From positions 1,146,414 through 1,210,413 of the forward strand of contig JACBWW010000047.1 of NCBI GenBank assembly GCA_020086605.1: a stretch of DNA of 64,000 nt. The letters are read 5' to 3'. Below, piece by piece: positions 49,432 through 63,900 of this stretch. Numbering within the stretch: the stretch's first letter is position 1; each line of letters begins with the position of its first letter. Both the position numbers and the translations under genes were made by a program. The notes beneath the pieces are model-generated. The model ran no database searches, was not told where the DNA came from, and saw only the letters and a list, made by a program, of their open reading frames with translations. The stretch is from Lanius collurio (taxonomy: Eukaryota > Chordata > Aves > Passeriformes > Laniidae).

Positions 49432-52400
49432 TAAGGTATTTCTTATTTTTAAAGCAGGGAACTCTCCATTTCCCGGAGCAGAGGCTTTTCTGTGGGTGTG
49501 TGGGCTCATTCTTGTTTCTCCCCAGATGCTGGTGCTTCTCCTGCCTGCCTGGTGAGGCCAACTCTGCTCTGGTTCCTGTGGCTGCTTTTGCAATGAGCTC
49601 CTCCTGCCTGCACTGGGAGAGAGCAGAGCACCAGAGGCTGGGAGGCAAAAGCTGAGAAGCCTCCTTGGGGCAGTTCTGGTTTGAGCTGGATGAGTCCTCC
49701 TGAGAGCTGGGACATAACCCCTGCCCTCAGTGCCACTGTGGAGCACTGGGTACACTCCCATGTGGGTGATGTCATGCAGAGCCAGCTCGGGTCTGCTCCT
49801 GGCCTTCTCAGCTCAGGACAGAGCCAGCTGCCACCTCCCTGGGGCTCTGCTGCCCACTCTGCCCCTCCCACGGGATCTTGTACCAAGCATTTTGCAGCAA
49901 CTGAGGCACTCTTAGCATCTGTCACATGTGCAAACCACTGATTCAATGACTGCTTTATGAGTTTTTGGGAATGTTTGAGGTAAAAAAGTTGTAGCCTGGA
50001 AAACTGCCCTCCTTACTGAGGGAAAAACTGTCACAGACTGCCAGGAGGTATTTACTAGAGCAAAGAAGTTGGGATCTGCCTGAGTCCCAAGAGCCTGGCG
50101 AGTAAGTCAAACAAAGTTTGAGTATGTTGTCTGTGGTTCAGATTTATTGCTCTCACGTGGACATGCTTTGACTGTCTGCAGACAGATTTTTTTTTGCTAT
50201 TAGTGCTTTGGTGGATCAGTACATACAAAGTCTAGAAAGAATACCACAGGCACTTGTATGTTGATGGTAAATATCCAGATAGTTAATATGCCAACATACT
50301 GGCTTATTTATAGACAAAACATGGGAAAAAGAAGATAAAGTGGCATTTACTGTTTTGGTCTTATGCTGAAGGGCAAAACACTCAAATATTTGACTCTAAT
50401 CTGCTCTGAAATGCACATGTGTTTTTAAATCCTTTTTGCTGCCCATGATAAGATTTTGCCTCTGCTTTCCTAAGGTCTGTCTTACTAGGACTCCACCTGT
50501 TAGTGCATGCCACAAGACATCAAGTGGTTACATTTTCAGGGATTGTTTCAGCTCTCATCCATGCATGTATCTGTTAATTATCCTGCATTTAAATGAATGC
50601 TGATTAGGTATATCAAGACAAGTTTGCTGAATGCAGAATGCATACAATTACTACATTTGGGGGGGAGGCATCCACAATCTTATGATGTGGTTATGATCAA
50701 TGTTAGCTCTGGTGTAAGTGATTTTATGCAGCAAAACTGTGCAGAAATAGCACTTTTGCAGGCTGATGTCCACAAATGACATCTTTCTTCAGCACAGTCA
50801 TTTGTGACAATCAGCCTTCAGTTGCTTGGGAGACCTGCAGCATCCAGAGCCCTGAATGCACACTCTAAGGCTACTTGTAGAGATAAAAGTGAGATTTCTG
50901 ACAGAGGTACGTGCAGACCACCTGGCCTCACCTAAACCAGGACAAATTTATCATCACTATAAGGTATCTGTTTTCTTTATGAAGAAAAGCTATCTCTCAG
51001 ACAGTGATTGTTATTCTAAAGCATCTTAAACACAGAGTTTCTGATGATCTTTGGAAGAATTCTAGGTGCATTCCCAGCCTTAATTTAAGGATTATTATAG
51101 TGGACTCTGGAAGTGCTTTTAAATGGATACTTGACAGTACTGTAAAATCTTGGGAGATATATATGGGTCTTTTCACATCAGTCCTTTCTCCTGCAGTTAG
51201 GCAAGAACCATGGGTGTGTTCCTTGGCAAGCTGCAGAGTGGACAACACAGCAGCACAGCAGAATCTTAGGAACCTTTTATGTAATTAAGCACAATGGTAA
51301 CAATATATTCTGCCACATATTATTTAAATGCTGCTAAAGGATTTGCATGAAAATTTACGCTACCTGGATCTCAAGTGAGAGCATGATGCATTCATGAGTC
51401 CCCCCAAAGCTGCTGCATTCTATGTACCATATATTTTATTCACTGTGTCAGTTAGGCTTTCCCTGACTCCCAAAATTCCTGGTATCTTATCTCCCTCCTT
51501 TTCCCAGCATATCTCTGTGGACATAAGCACATTGGTGCTCTATTTGTGAAACTGCAAAATAGATGGAATGTAAGCCATACTGTCTTAAAAACAAATTCTT
51601 GTGATTTGCTGTCATCTTCTGACAGTAATAGTCCAGTTAGAGCAGTAGGCAGGAGCAGTTTGTGTGACATGGAGTCTTCATGCCTGCCTTTAAATGCAGG
51701 GCTCACTGTGTTATTCCATATCAACTCACCTCATCTCTACTCATACCCAGATTTAGATAAATGTATTTTGAATGTGATTACCCTGAAGGCTCCTTTTCCA
51801 GAGAGACTAAATATATTTCCTGCAGTTTTGTCCCCAAAGCAAATGGTTTGCAATTGCTTTGTTGAGGTAGTTCAGGTTGGTGGTTCAGACTTTTAAACCT
51901 CTCCAGACTGTGTGTCCTGGCTGCTTTTGAGTGATCTGCTTCCTTTTGCTGAGACCTGCTCAGCTACAGTGGAGATTGGCTGAGCCAGTCAGTCTGTAAT
52001 TGAGTTGCAGATTTTACAAACATGTGAGGAAATGCAGAGCTGCTCTAATGATTCACATAGTGACTAGATCAGCTTGGTCTCTTGCACATGAACTGAAGGA
52101 CAAAAAAGAGAAAAATAATTCAAATCAGCTGGCTTTCTGAGAGTGCTAAAGACAAAGTGAGGAGGTCCATCAAGGTCAACATCCATTTAGTCCTGTAAAT
52201 ATCAACCTTCTTACTTTGAAGCAGTTAATCTAAAAGTAGAGGGAAAGGTGAGGGAGGAGGCAGGTTTATATTTTTCTTTTTTGAGTCTGTGAAAGAGTCT
52301 GGAGGAGCCACATGGGAGCACAACTTGGTTCCAGGGCAAAGCCTGTGCCACAGGCTCTCAGCACAGGCTCCAGGGCTCTTCTGTATGTGGAGGTGTTGCA

Positions 52401-52444
52401 AGATTTTTCTGGGAGAGGGGATTTAGAGTCCTTTAAATGATCTT

Positions 52445-52477
52445 GATAAGGAAGTAAGTGGGAAGATAAGGAAGTAA
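52445..52477. repeat. 19-bp period duplication
   Basis: GATAAGGAAGTAAG occurs at 52445-52458 and at 52464-52477. It is a small local duplication in intron 5. Confidence 0.85.
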
Positions 52478-55400
52478 GCGTTGTGCTTCACATGCCAAAC
52501 TGTTTTGGGCAGTGTATTTTGTAAACCAAGGGAACCACACCATGTGATTATTAGGCAGGACAGGCAGATCTTTCTTGTACCTAGAAGAATGCTGTTCTCT
52601 ACTGATTTGGTCGATAAAGGCCCCCTCCATAAAAGGTAAATACACTGGTTTTTGTCTGTTTTGCCCAAGTCCAGGCAGGAACCAGAGCTCTTTAACAGAC
52701 AGTTTCCGTGGATTTTGTCAGTTGTATCTGGTGATGGAAACTTCTTGAGTTGCTTCAACACTGCGTATTGGGGTAAAAGGAGTGTAATCCCAGTCCATCA
52801 GGAGTACTAGTTAATCAGCTGGAATATCCTGTTATTCTTGGCCCCCAGCCATTCTGCCAGAGCATTGCTCTGGGGAGGATGTAGTGAGCATTCTCAACAA
52901 GTATAGCGTGACCTCTCTGGGTACCTGGCTGTTCCCTGCAAGTATTTGAATCACTAATGGTGTTTCTGACAAGGTCTCTGTTTTCTTGGCCAAGGAAAAT
53001 TCCAAGACATGAGTTGGATTTAGAACAAACTAAATATTTGCATGTGTTTAAAATATACGTGAAAGCCACACAGGCAACTTTAAATCTTCAAGTACCAGGT
53101 GCTGGCAATAGCAGGGACTAAGCAGAGAGCAAAGATCACCAAGGTTCAGAGCTCTTGATGATCTCCTTCATGATCTTGGGAGTTTCTGTAGGGCATGACG
53201 TCCCAGGATAGCCTGACAAAGAGGAGAGACTTTGTCCCCTGTTAATCAGTTATTGCTGGGGTTTTGTTGAATAACGTCACAGCAGGAGTGTTTCACTGAC
53301 TGGCAGGCAATGATTGTCCAGACATTCAGATCAGGCAGAGTCTGTGCTTATCTGTCCAGGCAGAGGGACCCACGTGGGCCTGCACTCGCCTGCCTGCAGT
53401 GCTGGTGCTTGTGAGGAGCAGCACTCACCTCCCCAAGACACAGCCCCTGAAGAACCAAACCAGTTACTAGTTTCTGTTCTTCCAGGGAGCACACACCATT
53501 TCCCCTCTTTTCTCCAGCCTTTACCACCTATTTGGGTGCATAGAAAATAGGACTGGAAGGGCCTGTGAGAAGCTATGTTGTTCTTCCTGCTGATGAACAT
53601 TTAGCTGCTGTGGATCTAAGCTCTGCTCAGATATTTGGCATGGAAGGTGCTTGGTATGAGGCTGTACTATTTTCTGTGGTGCTACCCAGTACCTGGCAGA
53701 CCCAGGGACCCATCTGGCTGCTGGGGAAAGAGCTGATGGCCAGGTCATCTGAGCAGAAATGTGTGTTTCTGTCAACTTTCTCACTTTGCTCTTCTTCCTT
53801 CAGTGGAAGGAAGGCTCTATTCCTACAGGTGTTTCACAATTGTGGGTTTAAGGACAAGACCCTCCTGCAGTCAGTGTGGACTCAAGTGTATGACAGACCA
53901 AAAATGGAGGGTCACTGAAGTTCATCCAGAAAACAAGTACTGTGAGCTGCCTTCCTTTGATGTAAAAATGTTGAGGTTTTTTTTAATTGGAATTGCAATT
54001 CAAAGTTCTGCAATTCAGGTCTAAATATTACTCCTTCAGTTCCATTGGGATGGGTTTGTATGTGTGCAAACACACATGGATGTATGTGTACAGGAGGTGA
54101 GACAGGCCATCAAATATATGTGCAAAACAGCAGCAACTCTGACACAAAAGGAGGAGATTAGAAAAGTGAAAGGTGGTGTGAAAAGCCCTGAGCTGAGTTC
54201 TTGAATTTGACTAAAACAAGCCAGAGATGGATCACAAGCAATCTTGTGATGACTTTTGTTTTGAGTGATGTGACAAATTGCCAAAAGCCATGGCTCTGAT
54301 GCTGAGCTGCTGGCTGTGCATACAGGGTGAGATGCATCGTGTTGTGGTGGGAGACAGGGCCAGGAACATGTGAGGTCACCGTCCATGATACCCCTTGTGC
54401 CAGGGCCACCTCAGCAGCAGGGGCTTTGAGCCCAGTCAAGGATTGGCACACTGAGGTGCTGTGCGTAGAAAACCACTTTGAGTGTCACGTCACTAAAGGG
54501 AGGCTTGTCAATACCCAGCTCTCTTCCTGTGTAGGCTGGCAGCTCAGTGAAGCCCTCTGCTTGGTTGTCTGTCATAACTCCATTATCTCTTTGTGCCTCA
54601 CTTTCATCTCAGTCTTTACTGTTTCCTCTGCCCTGCCTCAAATCCCATTCCCTCTGCATTGCCCCAGTTGTATCATCTAAATCATGCCAGTGTGGGGGAT
54701 GAACCACCTGTGACCCCCATCCTTCATCTGGACTAAGCTTTGCATGGCTCTAACACTGTCCATCACCAGGATGCAGTTCCTGTGAGTTATTGCTCCATAT
54801 TTTGTGCCACCTTTGCCCTGGGGTGGCTGTGTGGGACCTGGCCCTGCTGTGCTTGTGCCTTTGGGGCAGACCCATCACAGCCTGAGCCCCATCTGCAATG
54901 CTTGTCACCCTTCTCTACCAGCCTGGCAGGGATTTTGGCACCTGGGTGTCAAGGCCAGCTTCTCCTGAGGGAGTGTCATTCCATCCAAAGACTTTGCAAT
55001 TGGGAAAGTAATTAATAATGTTCAGGTGGGATACAAAAAGAGTTGGTTCTCTGAAAGCTGTTTTGTGCAGGAACAAGATTATCATGTGTGAAGAGGTTAT
55101 TTGAAAAATCAGCAGGTAGGATTACAAGTTTCTTGAAGATACTAATCTTTTGAGGAAAAGTAGCTGCTCCTGCCCATATGTCCTTCGGCAGAACTGCAGA
55201 GCTATGCTGGAAAGTTGGTACTATTAAGGGGAGGCAGTGGGAGGAGGAGGGGTGGTCTGAGGGAAAGGTGGCTAAATGTAGGTGGTTCCCCACCAAAGGA
55301 TGATTGCTTGGTTATAAAAACTGGGTCAATGTCATCTCACATCCCTTGGAGGAAGAGAGAGTGCAGCCAGAAACTGCAGGTGGCACGGAAACTTAGGCAA

Positions 55401-58400
55401 CTTCTGCCACCATCCCCTCCCTCCCCTGCAACAGTGACGTTTTCATCTGAGACATGGATATCAAAGACTGCTGTACTTGCACTGGAGTTAATTAACACAA
55501 CCTGGAAGATGTGGAAGTTGGGAATCTAGTTTATGCCCATCTGACAATGTGACCTTGTTCGGAGGAATTAAAAAGGTTGTAATGAAAGTACAAGTTCCTG
55601 CAGAAATTCGCACATTTCTTGCTTTTATCTGTCAATGGCTGCGCTAACAAAGAACAAAGGAAAAGAAGCAGCTGCCTCTGTCAGGTGTTCTGGATTGCAG
55701 TGTAACCCCAGGCAAGCTGCCAGCCCTGCCCACATGGCTGAGGCAGTGCTGGGAGCCTTTGCTCTGGGCCCTCGGGTGGCACTGGGTGAGTGCCCCGGGC
55801 AGGGACACTGCTCCAATGCCTGGCACTCACCAAGGGGCTTGGAGAGACCTTTTCCTTCCTGGGTTGGCAGTGGCCCACACCACCTTGCCTAGATGTTTAT
55901 TCATGGCACTGAAGGCCTCAGGGAGTGAAGGGCTCTGCTTCTAAGGCATTGTGGTGGGTCTCCACAAGGGAGCCTCTACCCACAGCTACTTCCTGAATTT
56001 GTTGAGTATCCAGGAGAGGCCAGAGCACTGATTTGTACATGGCAAGAACATGAAGAGAGAATTGCTTGTACACTGTTTTTTCCCAGCATTTGTTTGTTGT
56101 TAAATCTGTGCTGTGCCATTCCCTGGGAGCTGTAACTGGTACTCGCCTGAAACGGTTGTGTTTGAATGGTGTGTGATAAGAGGTTTAACATCTTCTAAAA
56201 ATTATCCTTGTGGTATATTTGGAGCTCCTTACAGCTCCTGTCAGCAGATCACATACAGTTTCCCAGAGCTTACAAATGATGACAAGCTGACTGCCCCTTT
56301 TGTTGTGTGAATTACGTGCCAGCATCTACAAAACCTGCTCCCTGTGGGGGAATGGGTGTCTAATTTAAGATAGTTCCTTGGGGGAGCTCAGGAGGCGATG
56401 AAAGCTGCCAGTTGCTCCATTGGAACGTCCTCCTCTGCAGTTGCTAAGATGGTGTTTGGGTTTTCCCTGGCACTGTCAGTGGCCTCAGTGAAATCCAGGA
56501 ATACATTTTATAATGGAGCAGTACCTGGCCCTAGTGCTTAGCTGAAGCTGGGGGCTGGCATGCCTCTGTGTGAATGCCAAATCCTCACCTTCTCCCTCCT
56601 GAGCATTGATAGAAATCCTCTCTCCACACGTCAGAATGTGCATAATGCAATTGTTAGCCACAACCTCTGACTTCTTCTGTACTTGTGTGAGTAAATGAGT
56701 CAGGGGAGCCAAACTCTGAATCCAGCAGGCAGTGATTAGCTGGCATGACCTTCCCTATTTCATTGTGCCAGTCTAGGTTTTTATTACTGCCTTCTGACAT
56801 TGAAAAGTGTTCATCCACACCACTGCATATTCTGAGGGTTGTGGTTAAAGTAAAATGCTCTTTAACTCAATGGTGGTATTGATTCATTTTTATTGTCTGG
56901 AGCCACTAGCCGTAGAAGGCTGTCAAGTAAAGACTTCTGTGTTTACATGTGTGATTATTGGCAATATGGGTCTGCAGGGAGGGCTGTGACAGTGAAAAGC
57001 CACAAACTGCATTAAGTGAAAGTTGTGGGTGTTCAGTGAGACCAGGCATTTGCTCTGCAGTTGTTCTCCCCTAGGTCTTATGGTAGATCCCATAAGCCCT
57101 AAATGTGGCAGGCATTCCCAAAACCTTCCACAGGAGCTAGGGAAATCAGAGGCCCAAATACCTGTGGGTAGAAGTAAGCTTTACTGTAGGAACAATGGAT
57201 TGGGAAACTGCAGTCCTGTATTTTTGACAGACAGCCTTTTTTTACCTGGGTCAGATGAGTTCAAGTGTCAGGTGATGAACCCTGCGGGAGATAAAAGACA
57301 CTTTCTTGCGGGTCATTTCCCCAGGTACACGTGGGATCCATTTGCAGAGAAAAGTGGACACAAAATCAGTGATTCAGGTGCTGAGGCAGCTGATCTTTAT
57401 TTTTAGATCACAAAAAGATGGTATTTCTGATGTCAGAAAGGCTATTACAGCAGAGCAGTCAGACTTAGAGGAGTAAGTTAAAAAAGCCTATTTAGTAGTT
57501 CTTTTCTCCAGTGTCCTCTGTGTCACAGATAAGACACAGGCCCGCTATTGGCAGGAAGAGCCTGACTGATAGGCTGTGGTCGCTCTGAATAGCAATAATA
57601 GAAGTGATAATTGCAGTTCTCACTTTGTTCCCCGGGTTCCCAGTCCATCGGGTGGTGACCTAGGGGTGCTGGTCTGTGTAGCAGTGGGGAAGAGCTGAGC
57701 CACACGAAGGCACAGAAAAGCACCCCAAGAAGTGTTTTTACCTTTTCAAGCATTGGTGGGAACAGGAGGAGTTGGACAACCTGAGCAGCCTAATTTAGCA
57801 GTCTGGAATAAAAGGGCTGGGACTGGGGGCTGCCAGCAGCAGCAGGACAGTTTCCTTCAGAGGGTAGCTCAGTGGTCTGATGCTGGGTAGTCTAAACTCA
57901 TCTTCTCCAACCCTCCCCAGTAACGGTGGAGGTGTTATTACAGCCCTCTATATCAGGCTTAAAAATTAAGTTCAGTTTGGCTGAAAAGCCTCGTGTTTTC
58001 TGTGGCATAGTATTGTAATGGATTGTAAATTATTCTTGTTCCGTTTCCCTCATTGACATTTTGGGGCAATAAATTTGTAAATGAATACTACTCCTCTCCT
58101 GCACTACTAATTTTTGTACTTAGCTCACTCAGTTTGCTGTGGGTTTCCATTCCCGTCCTTCACAGAGGTTTCTCACTTCCACCCAGCCCTGTTTCTGACC
58201 CCTGCTGATTTTCTCCTCCCCTCTCAGTTGCTTCCTTTCAGTAGCTCTCTGCCTGCTGGGTCAGTCAGTGTTCTGCTTACAAAAATAACCCTACCCGCTC
58301 CTGTTTGTACTTGATTTCACATCTGCACTGGGAAGGCAGGGCTGGGATTCTACCAGGGGAAACAAGCCCTGTTAGCATGTGAGGCCCATAGCTTCTGTGC

Positions 58401-60894
58401 CCACAGGAGCCACTTTAACCACTGGCTGGCAGAATATGAGCAGAGAGGGTGGCTCAGCTCTGCTTTTACTGAGCTCACTGCCCAGTCTCACCAGCAAACC
58501 TGCATTTGACTGCAGGGGACCAGAATGACAGGGCTGATCCCTGGACAGGAGTGAGGCAAATCAGAGCACTTCCTTAGGGATGCTGTAAAAACCTGTTCCC
58601 TCCTAATAGACAGCGATTTGTGGTATTATTTTCTTTTGGCACTTAACCCTTCATGGTATTTGGAGGCTTTGGTCTCTGCTTAAAAGCTTTCTGTTTCAGC
58701 ATAAAGTTATCTGTGGCCTGTGCTGCTCACGAACTGGTCAGAAACTGGCTGCCCACAGCTCCTTGCATGAAGAGAGGAGAGGGGTCTTGTCCCCTCTGGG
58801 GGAGTAGGGAGCTTGGGTGGCTTCTGCAGATTCCCATGGCCCAGTCAGCTGGTGGTGTTGGCCAGCAGCCACTGCAGCAGCAGCATTTGCAGCCCACATA
58901 GTTTCTAAGGCATTGGTGCTTGTGGCAGGCAGAAAGGAGCAGAGCCTTAGGAGCTGCCTGTGGGAGCAATGCTGAGGGTGCTCTCTCCACAATCAATCTG
59001 CTCTGACTGGCACACTTTGATTTCATCTTGAGTAGATTATTTCAGTTAGAATTAAGCACAGCTGTAGGTATTTTTTAGCTGTTATCTCCAGCAATTCAAA
59101 AGAGAGCAGTAACTGGTTTGTGTGACATTGCTGCCACACTCCCACCCCCCAACAAAACCCAAACCAGCACAGGTGAATGTTGTCTTTGGTCAAACTGAGT
59201 CAGCTCAGAGTTGGCTCCTAAACCCTTTCCAGGTTCTGATGAACTGAAGGGACATTTTGGTGGCTACACTGCGATGAAGGACATGATTTTGATGTTAAAC
59301 TCTGTGCTTGCAGCCTGTGCATGTGAGTCAGCACAGAGGGCACCTGGGAGCAAGGGGTGCCAGCCAAATGTTTTGCTTGGGGGTTGCTTTTCACAGGTGT
59401 TTCATTAGCTACAAAACATCTCTTTTCCTGCAGCTGGTCCTTTTACTCAGAAAAATCAAATGCAAAAAAACAATTGGGCACTTTCTGCCCCATCTTTCTT
59501 CCCCTTGTTTTGTTTTTCTGTGAGTCTCTGGACCTTACTGGAGTTACCAGTTAGTGCTGGCACTGGTACCTGTGAGAAATTGGGTTTTGTGGCCAAAGGA
59601 GGATTAAGAAATAGATGCCTGGACATACAGCTTCAATTTTCATTTAATGGCTGTGCATCAAAAATAAACAAGGCCCAAATTTTTCAGTGATGTTGGGTTT
59701 TCTTTGTATTAATTGTACCCTCCTGGGCTCCCAGCCAATCCTGTGATTTTAAAGTTATCACCAGGAAAAAAAGCAGGTTCCTAGCATGGAGGGGTCGACA
59801 GCCAGAGTCTGTACATTTGTGGCTGTGCTTGCAAACTGTCTGCCTGATGTAGTGCCTGACAGACACACAGGCAGCTGAACTGCTCAGCACATGGCTAAGA
59901 TCAAATTAATGGCATTATTTCTGCAAGCAAATTCCTGCTGCACCACAGTTACAGTCAATGTTCACATTCATTGCTCTTGACAGCCTGATATAACACAATT
60001 TAATTTAAATGCCCATGTGACACAGAAGCATAGGCATTTATTTAAAAAATAAAAATAAAAGCCCACTCTTTTTATACATAAAATGCCTGCTTGAAGGAAT
60101 AAATTAGTAGCCATACAGTGCAATTGATTTGCAAGAGTCCCTGGATTTCAGTGAAGAGCTCTTTTTAAAGATCAATAGGGAAGGCTGTAGCATGAGTGCT
60201 TTTGCCACTTAGGTGTTCAAACAAATGCTTGGTGTTAATTCCTTGTCAGGCTTTGGTCTAGGGCCAGTAGGGTTTGGGAGGGCACTCAACTGAGCTTGAG
60301 AGCAAGTTGGCCATGTGTGTCCTTCGCCTTTGTCATGTTAGGCAAATCCTATAAAAGAATTACAAATACAGACCCTCTTTCCTAAGTTGCCATGGCTGCA
60401 CAAAGCAGTGATATCTTCGTGCTGGCAAGGCCAGTAGCCAGAATCAGGAGGTTTTCTAAGTATTTGCTTCTTTGGTAACAGCCTGACTGTTCTCATTGAG
60501 GTTCTCCTCCAATGTTCATTTCCACCTCCCAGGCTGCCCTCAGGGTCTGTGTGTGGCTGTGTCACAAGATTTGGGAATATACAAGTGGTGGACTGGCAGG
60601 TTTGTAATGACTGGGGAGCCTCACCCAATGTGGTGGAGTGGGGGATGTCTCTTGGTATCCAGCACAACCATTTAGATTTTAATTGCACCTTTTCAACAGC
60701 TGGAAAAGAAGGCAAGAAATGGTGTGGGTGTTCTTCAGGGGAGAGCCATACCAGCAGAGACAGAGAGCATTCCCTCTCCCCAACCGTTCATGTCACACCT
60801 CGTGTTTTGGGATTCACTGCTTGGCTGTGCAGTGAACTGTCACCAGCCTCCAAGAAAACTGAGCAGGCTCATGCAGAACAGCTCTGTAAATCCC

Positions 60895-60923
60895 TTTAGG
60901 TCATCCTCTCCAACCTAGACATT
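60895..60923 (+). mobile_element. Possible CR1 3' UTR remnant
   Basis: The text 'ttaggtcatcctctccaacc' resembles the CR1 3' region that usually reads 'aggtcatctagtccaacc'. Only about 30 bp are recognisable, with no tail, so the call is weak. Confidence 0.3.
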
Positions 60924-63900
60924 TGGGTAAGATACAAATGGCGAATGAAATCAGTGTAAAAGATCTGGGTTTTGCATGGGACAACCTAATATTGAACAAC
61001 TGCCAGATTGGTCTCATTTGGGAGTTTAGACAAAAGTAATTAAAATCAGATGGAACTGGTTTCCAGGTAATATGAATATTGTTTTTAACACACCACATTT
61101 ACACGGTTAACATCAGGCTCCATCCCTGGGTCAGAGCACCCACCTGCAGTCACAAATGCACTGGGTGTGTACAGCCCATGGTGTGTAATGGCATTCAAGC
61201 CACAAGTGAGGTTAACATTTGGTCTGTGTTACAACTTAGGGCCATTCTAATTTCTGCTTACTTTGCTCATTATTTATTTGTTTATTCTATTTATTGTAAT
61301 GTATTTATTAATTTTTATTAACTTCCTCTGTGTCCCATTGCTATGGTATCTGAACACCTACAGAGATCTTTGCCTCCAAGAGAACTGGGCTGATCCACTG
61401 GAACCTGCTGGGTGCTTAGGGCAAGCCATGGCTGAATGGGCTCTGTGCAAGTGCCATAATCCAGATTCCTGCCCACTTTCCCTTGAACTGCTAGGAGACC
61501 TTTCTGCTTTTATATGGGACCAGGTTGTTTTGGGAGTTGCCTTGTGAATTTTCTCAGCCACCTGGAGTAATGCTGTTGTCCTCTCTCCCTTACAACTGGC
61601 TGCTCTGAAGAAGAGACTACTTTGTAAATGACATTTGCAGAAATAAGGATAACTGCTGGGCTAGTTAAGTTAGGTGCTTGCTGGCAGGAGGCTGCTGGCT
61701 GGGATGTGTCACTTTAGGGCTGTGTGTCTTGTCGAGGCAGCGAGGGCAGTGCCCTCAAGGCCTCGAGCGCTTCTTGCAGGTGTGGTTTTCTTTTTGAGAC
61801 TCGTGCAAATATCAGATGCAAATGGGATTTTTCCCTGAGTGAGGAGTAGAACAGACAGGACATAGAGTGCAGTCAGGGCTGGTTCTGTGCTTCCCGGTGC
61901 TTTTCCTGGGAAAATGAGCTTGAGTTTCTGCCCACTCAGCCCCCTGTGCAATGAGGAAAGTCTGGAGCCAGCATCCATGTGGCTGATTCATGAAGTAAAT
62001 GGAGAAAAGATGACATGAAGAATAATTTGGGTTAGATACAGAATTAGTAGGAGATTGTTCCTGTTAACTATCCTCCTCTTTGTCATCATCCTCAGCCTTA
62101 TTCTTCTAGGTGTCCCAGCTGCTGGCTACAGTGCATTGAGCAGATCAGCCCTAGAGCTTCTGACCTTGTTGCTTGGCACAACCTTAGATCATTTCATTTG
62201 GTTTGTATCGTGTAACCTTGTGTCAGAAGTGCACACAATAATCTATTCCACAATAGTTACCCTTTGCTGCTCTTGCTTACAGCGATTTAGCACTTTGTAT
62301 AAAATAGTGACTGCCTTTCCCTAGGTGGATGTTTTCTTTTCTGCACATCTCAAATCTGTTCTCTGTGTGATAGAGTTGATTCTCAGCTCTTTTCCTTCTT
62401 GCAAATTTTTGCTAGACCCCACTTTGGGAAATGGGAGAGAAGGTCTCTGACTGTCAGTAACATGCTGATATACCAAAATGAGATGCTCAGCTTGATGTCT
62501 GAAATCACCAGTAGCACATCCTGCAAAATGTGATGACTCAGGTCCCAGTGAGCACTCGATAGGATTGCCTGATTTACTCAGTGTCAAAGTTGTTACTGGT
62601 TTCAGCCAGGTAGAAACAAGCTCTTGCATTTGGTTCAGAACGAGTAAGTGAGAAGCTATGCCCAAAACTCAGACCTTAAATGATAAACCAGCAGCACAAG
62701 GAATGCCATTTAAGCGCCATCTTTTATATTTGTGGCCTTTTTATTTTCCTGACAGGAAGTGAATTTCTGCTGTGCAAGGGTTTAAAGATAAATTGGCAAG
62801 TAACATTTGGATGCTGCTTTTCCTGTGGTGTAACTCATTTTTGCAGTCCTTTATTTTTCAGTGTGTGAGAAGTGGTTATAGCTTTGTGTCTAATCTTTGT
62901 GTACCGTAGTTTTTTGTGCCAACATGTGCATTGTGATGTTTGTCACAGACAATAAAGCAAAGCTCTTGACAGACTATCTGCAGGTCCCAATGAAAAGGGT
63001 GGGTTTTTACAGTCTCCATTGATTTAGCAATGCTATTTTTTTGGAGTAGTCTGTTCTGAAATGTGACTGTATTGTGATCAAATTCCTATCAATTGTTCTC
63101 ACATTTAACTTTGAAGGAGGCATGGAAAAATATCTGCTTTTTGGAATAAGTTTAACCCAACAGTGTAATCTTTTCATTAACGATTTCCTCCCCAAGATTA
63201 CATTTTCAAAGCCATGTGAGATCATTTCATTGTGTGCCTCCTTATTAATATTAAACACAATTAGTCCTGCTGTGACACTTTGAAAATGCACCCCTTGCAG
63301 TAAATGCTGCCTCCACACAGAGTATCCCAATATGACAGCAGCTCTCCAGCATTTGGAGTCCCTTGGCACAGATTGTCAGTGCTGTTACTGTGCCTGTGCT
63401 GCCTCTGAAATGTGGAGGGGTGCGATGCTTGCAGCAGTTTCATTTGACTGTGGCTTTTTCAGCCACCCGCTGGAGTCCACTGGCAGCCTTGGGAGGTTTT
63501 ACTTTGTGATTAAATAGTAATGAAAGAGCTGATTCTTTGAGAGTAAGTTAAAAAATAACAGCAATATCATGAGTGTGATGTGAGATGGGTGTTAAGACCT
63601 CTGTTATTTGTTTGTATTTACTCAGCCCTTGAGGATTGGAGAGAAAAGTGCCCATAATGTGCTGTCAGAGAATGTGTCTGCTCAGGAGATAAGCAACTGT
63701 CTGCTTTAGCAAGCAGCAGATTAGAAAATGGCTTTCACAGCTACTGCTTCAGCCTCCCTGGAAACACGGCCAGTTTGGAACGCCAGGAAAGCCCAGTTGC
63801 TCAGCATGGGATTTTCTTCTTCACCAGGGGCAGTGCAAGGTGCTCATGTGGGGGCACCTGTCAGGGCAGTTCACTCCTGCACGGGCCCAACCTTGGCCTG

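Noticed and set aside
54940..54990. GQLLL-like reading after an AG as PLCL1 exon 6
   Set aside because: Only the first few residues resemble the expected exon; the rest does not and no family C-terminus follows.
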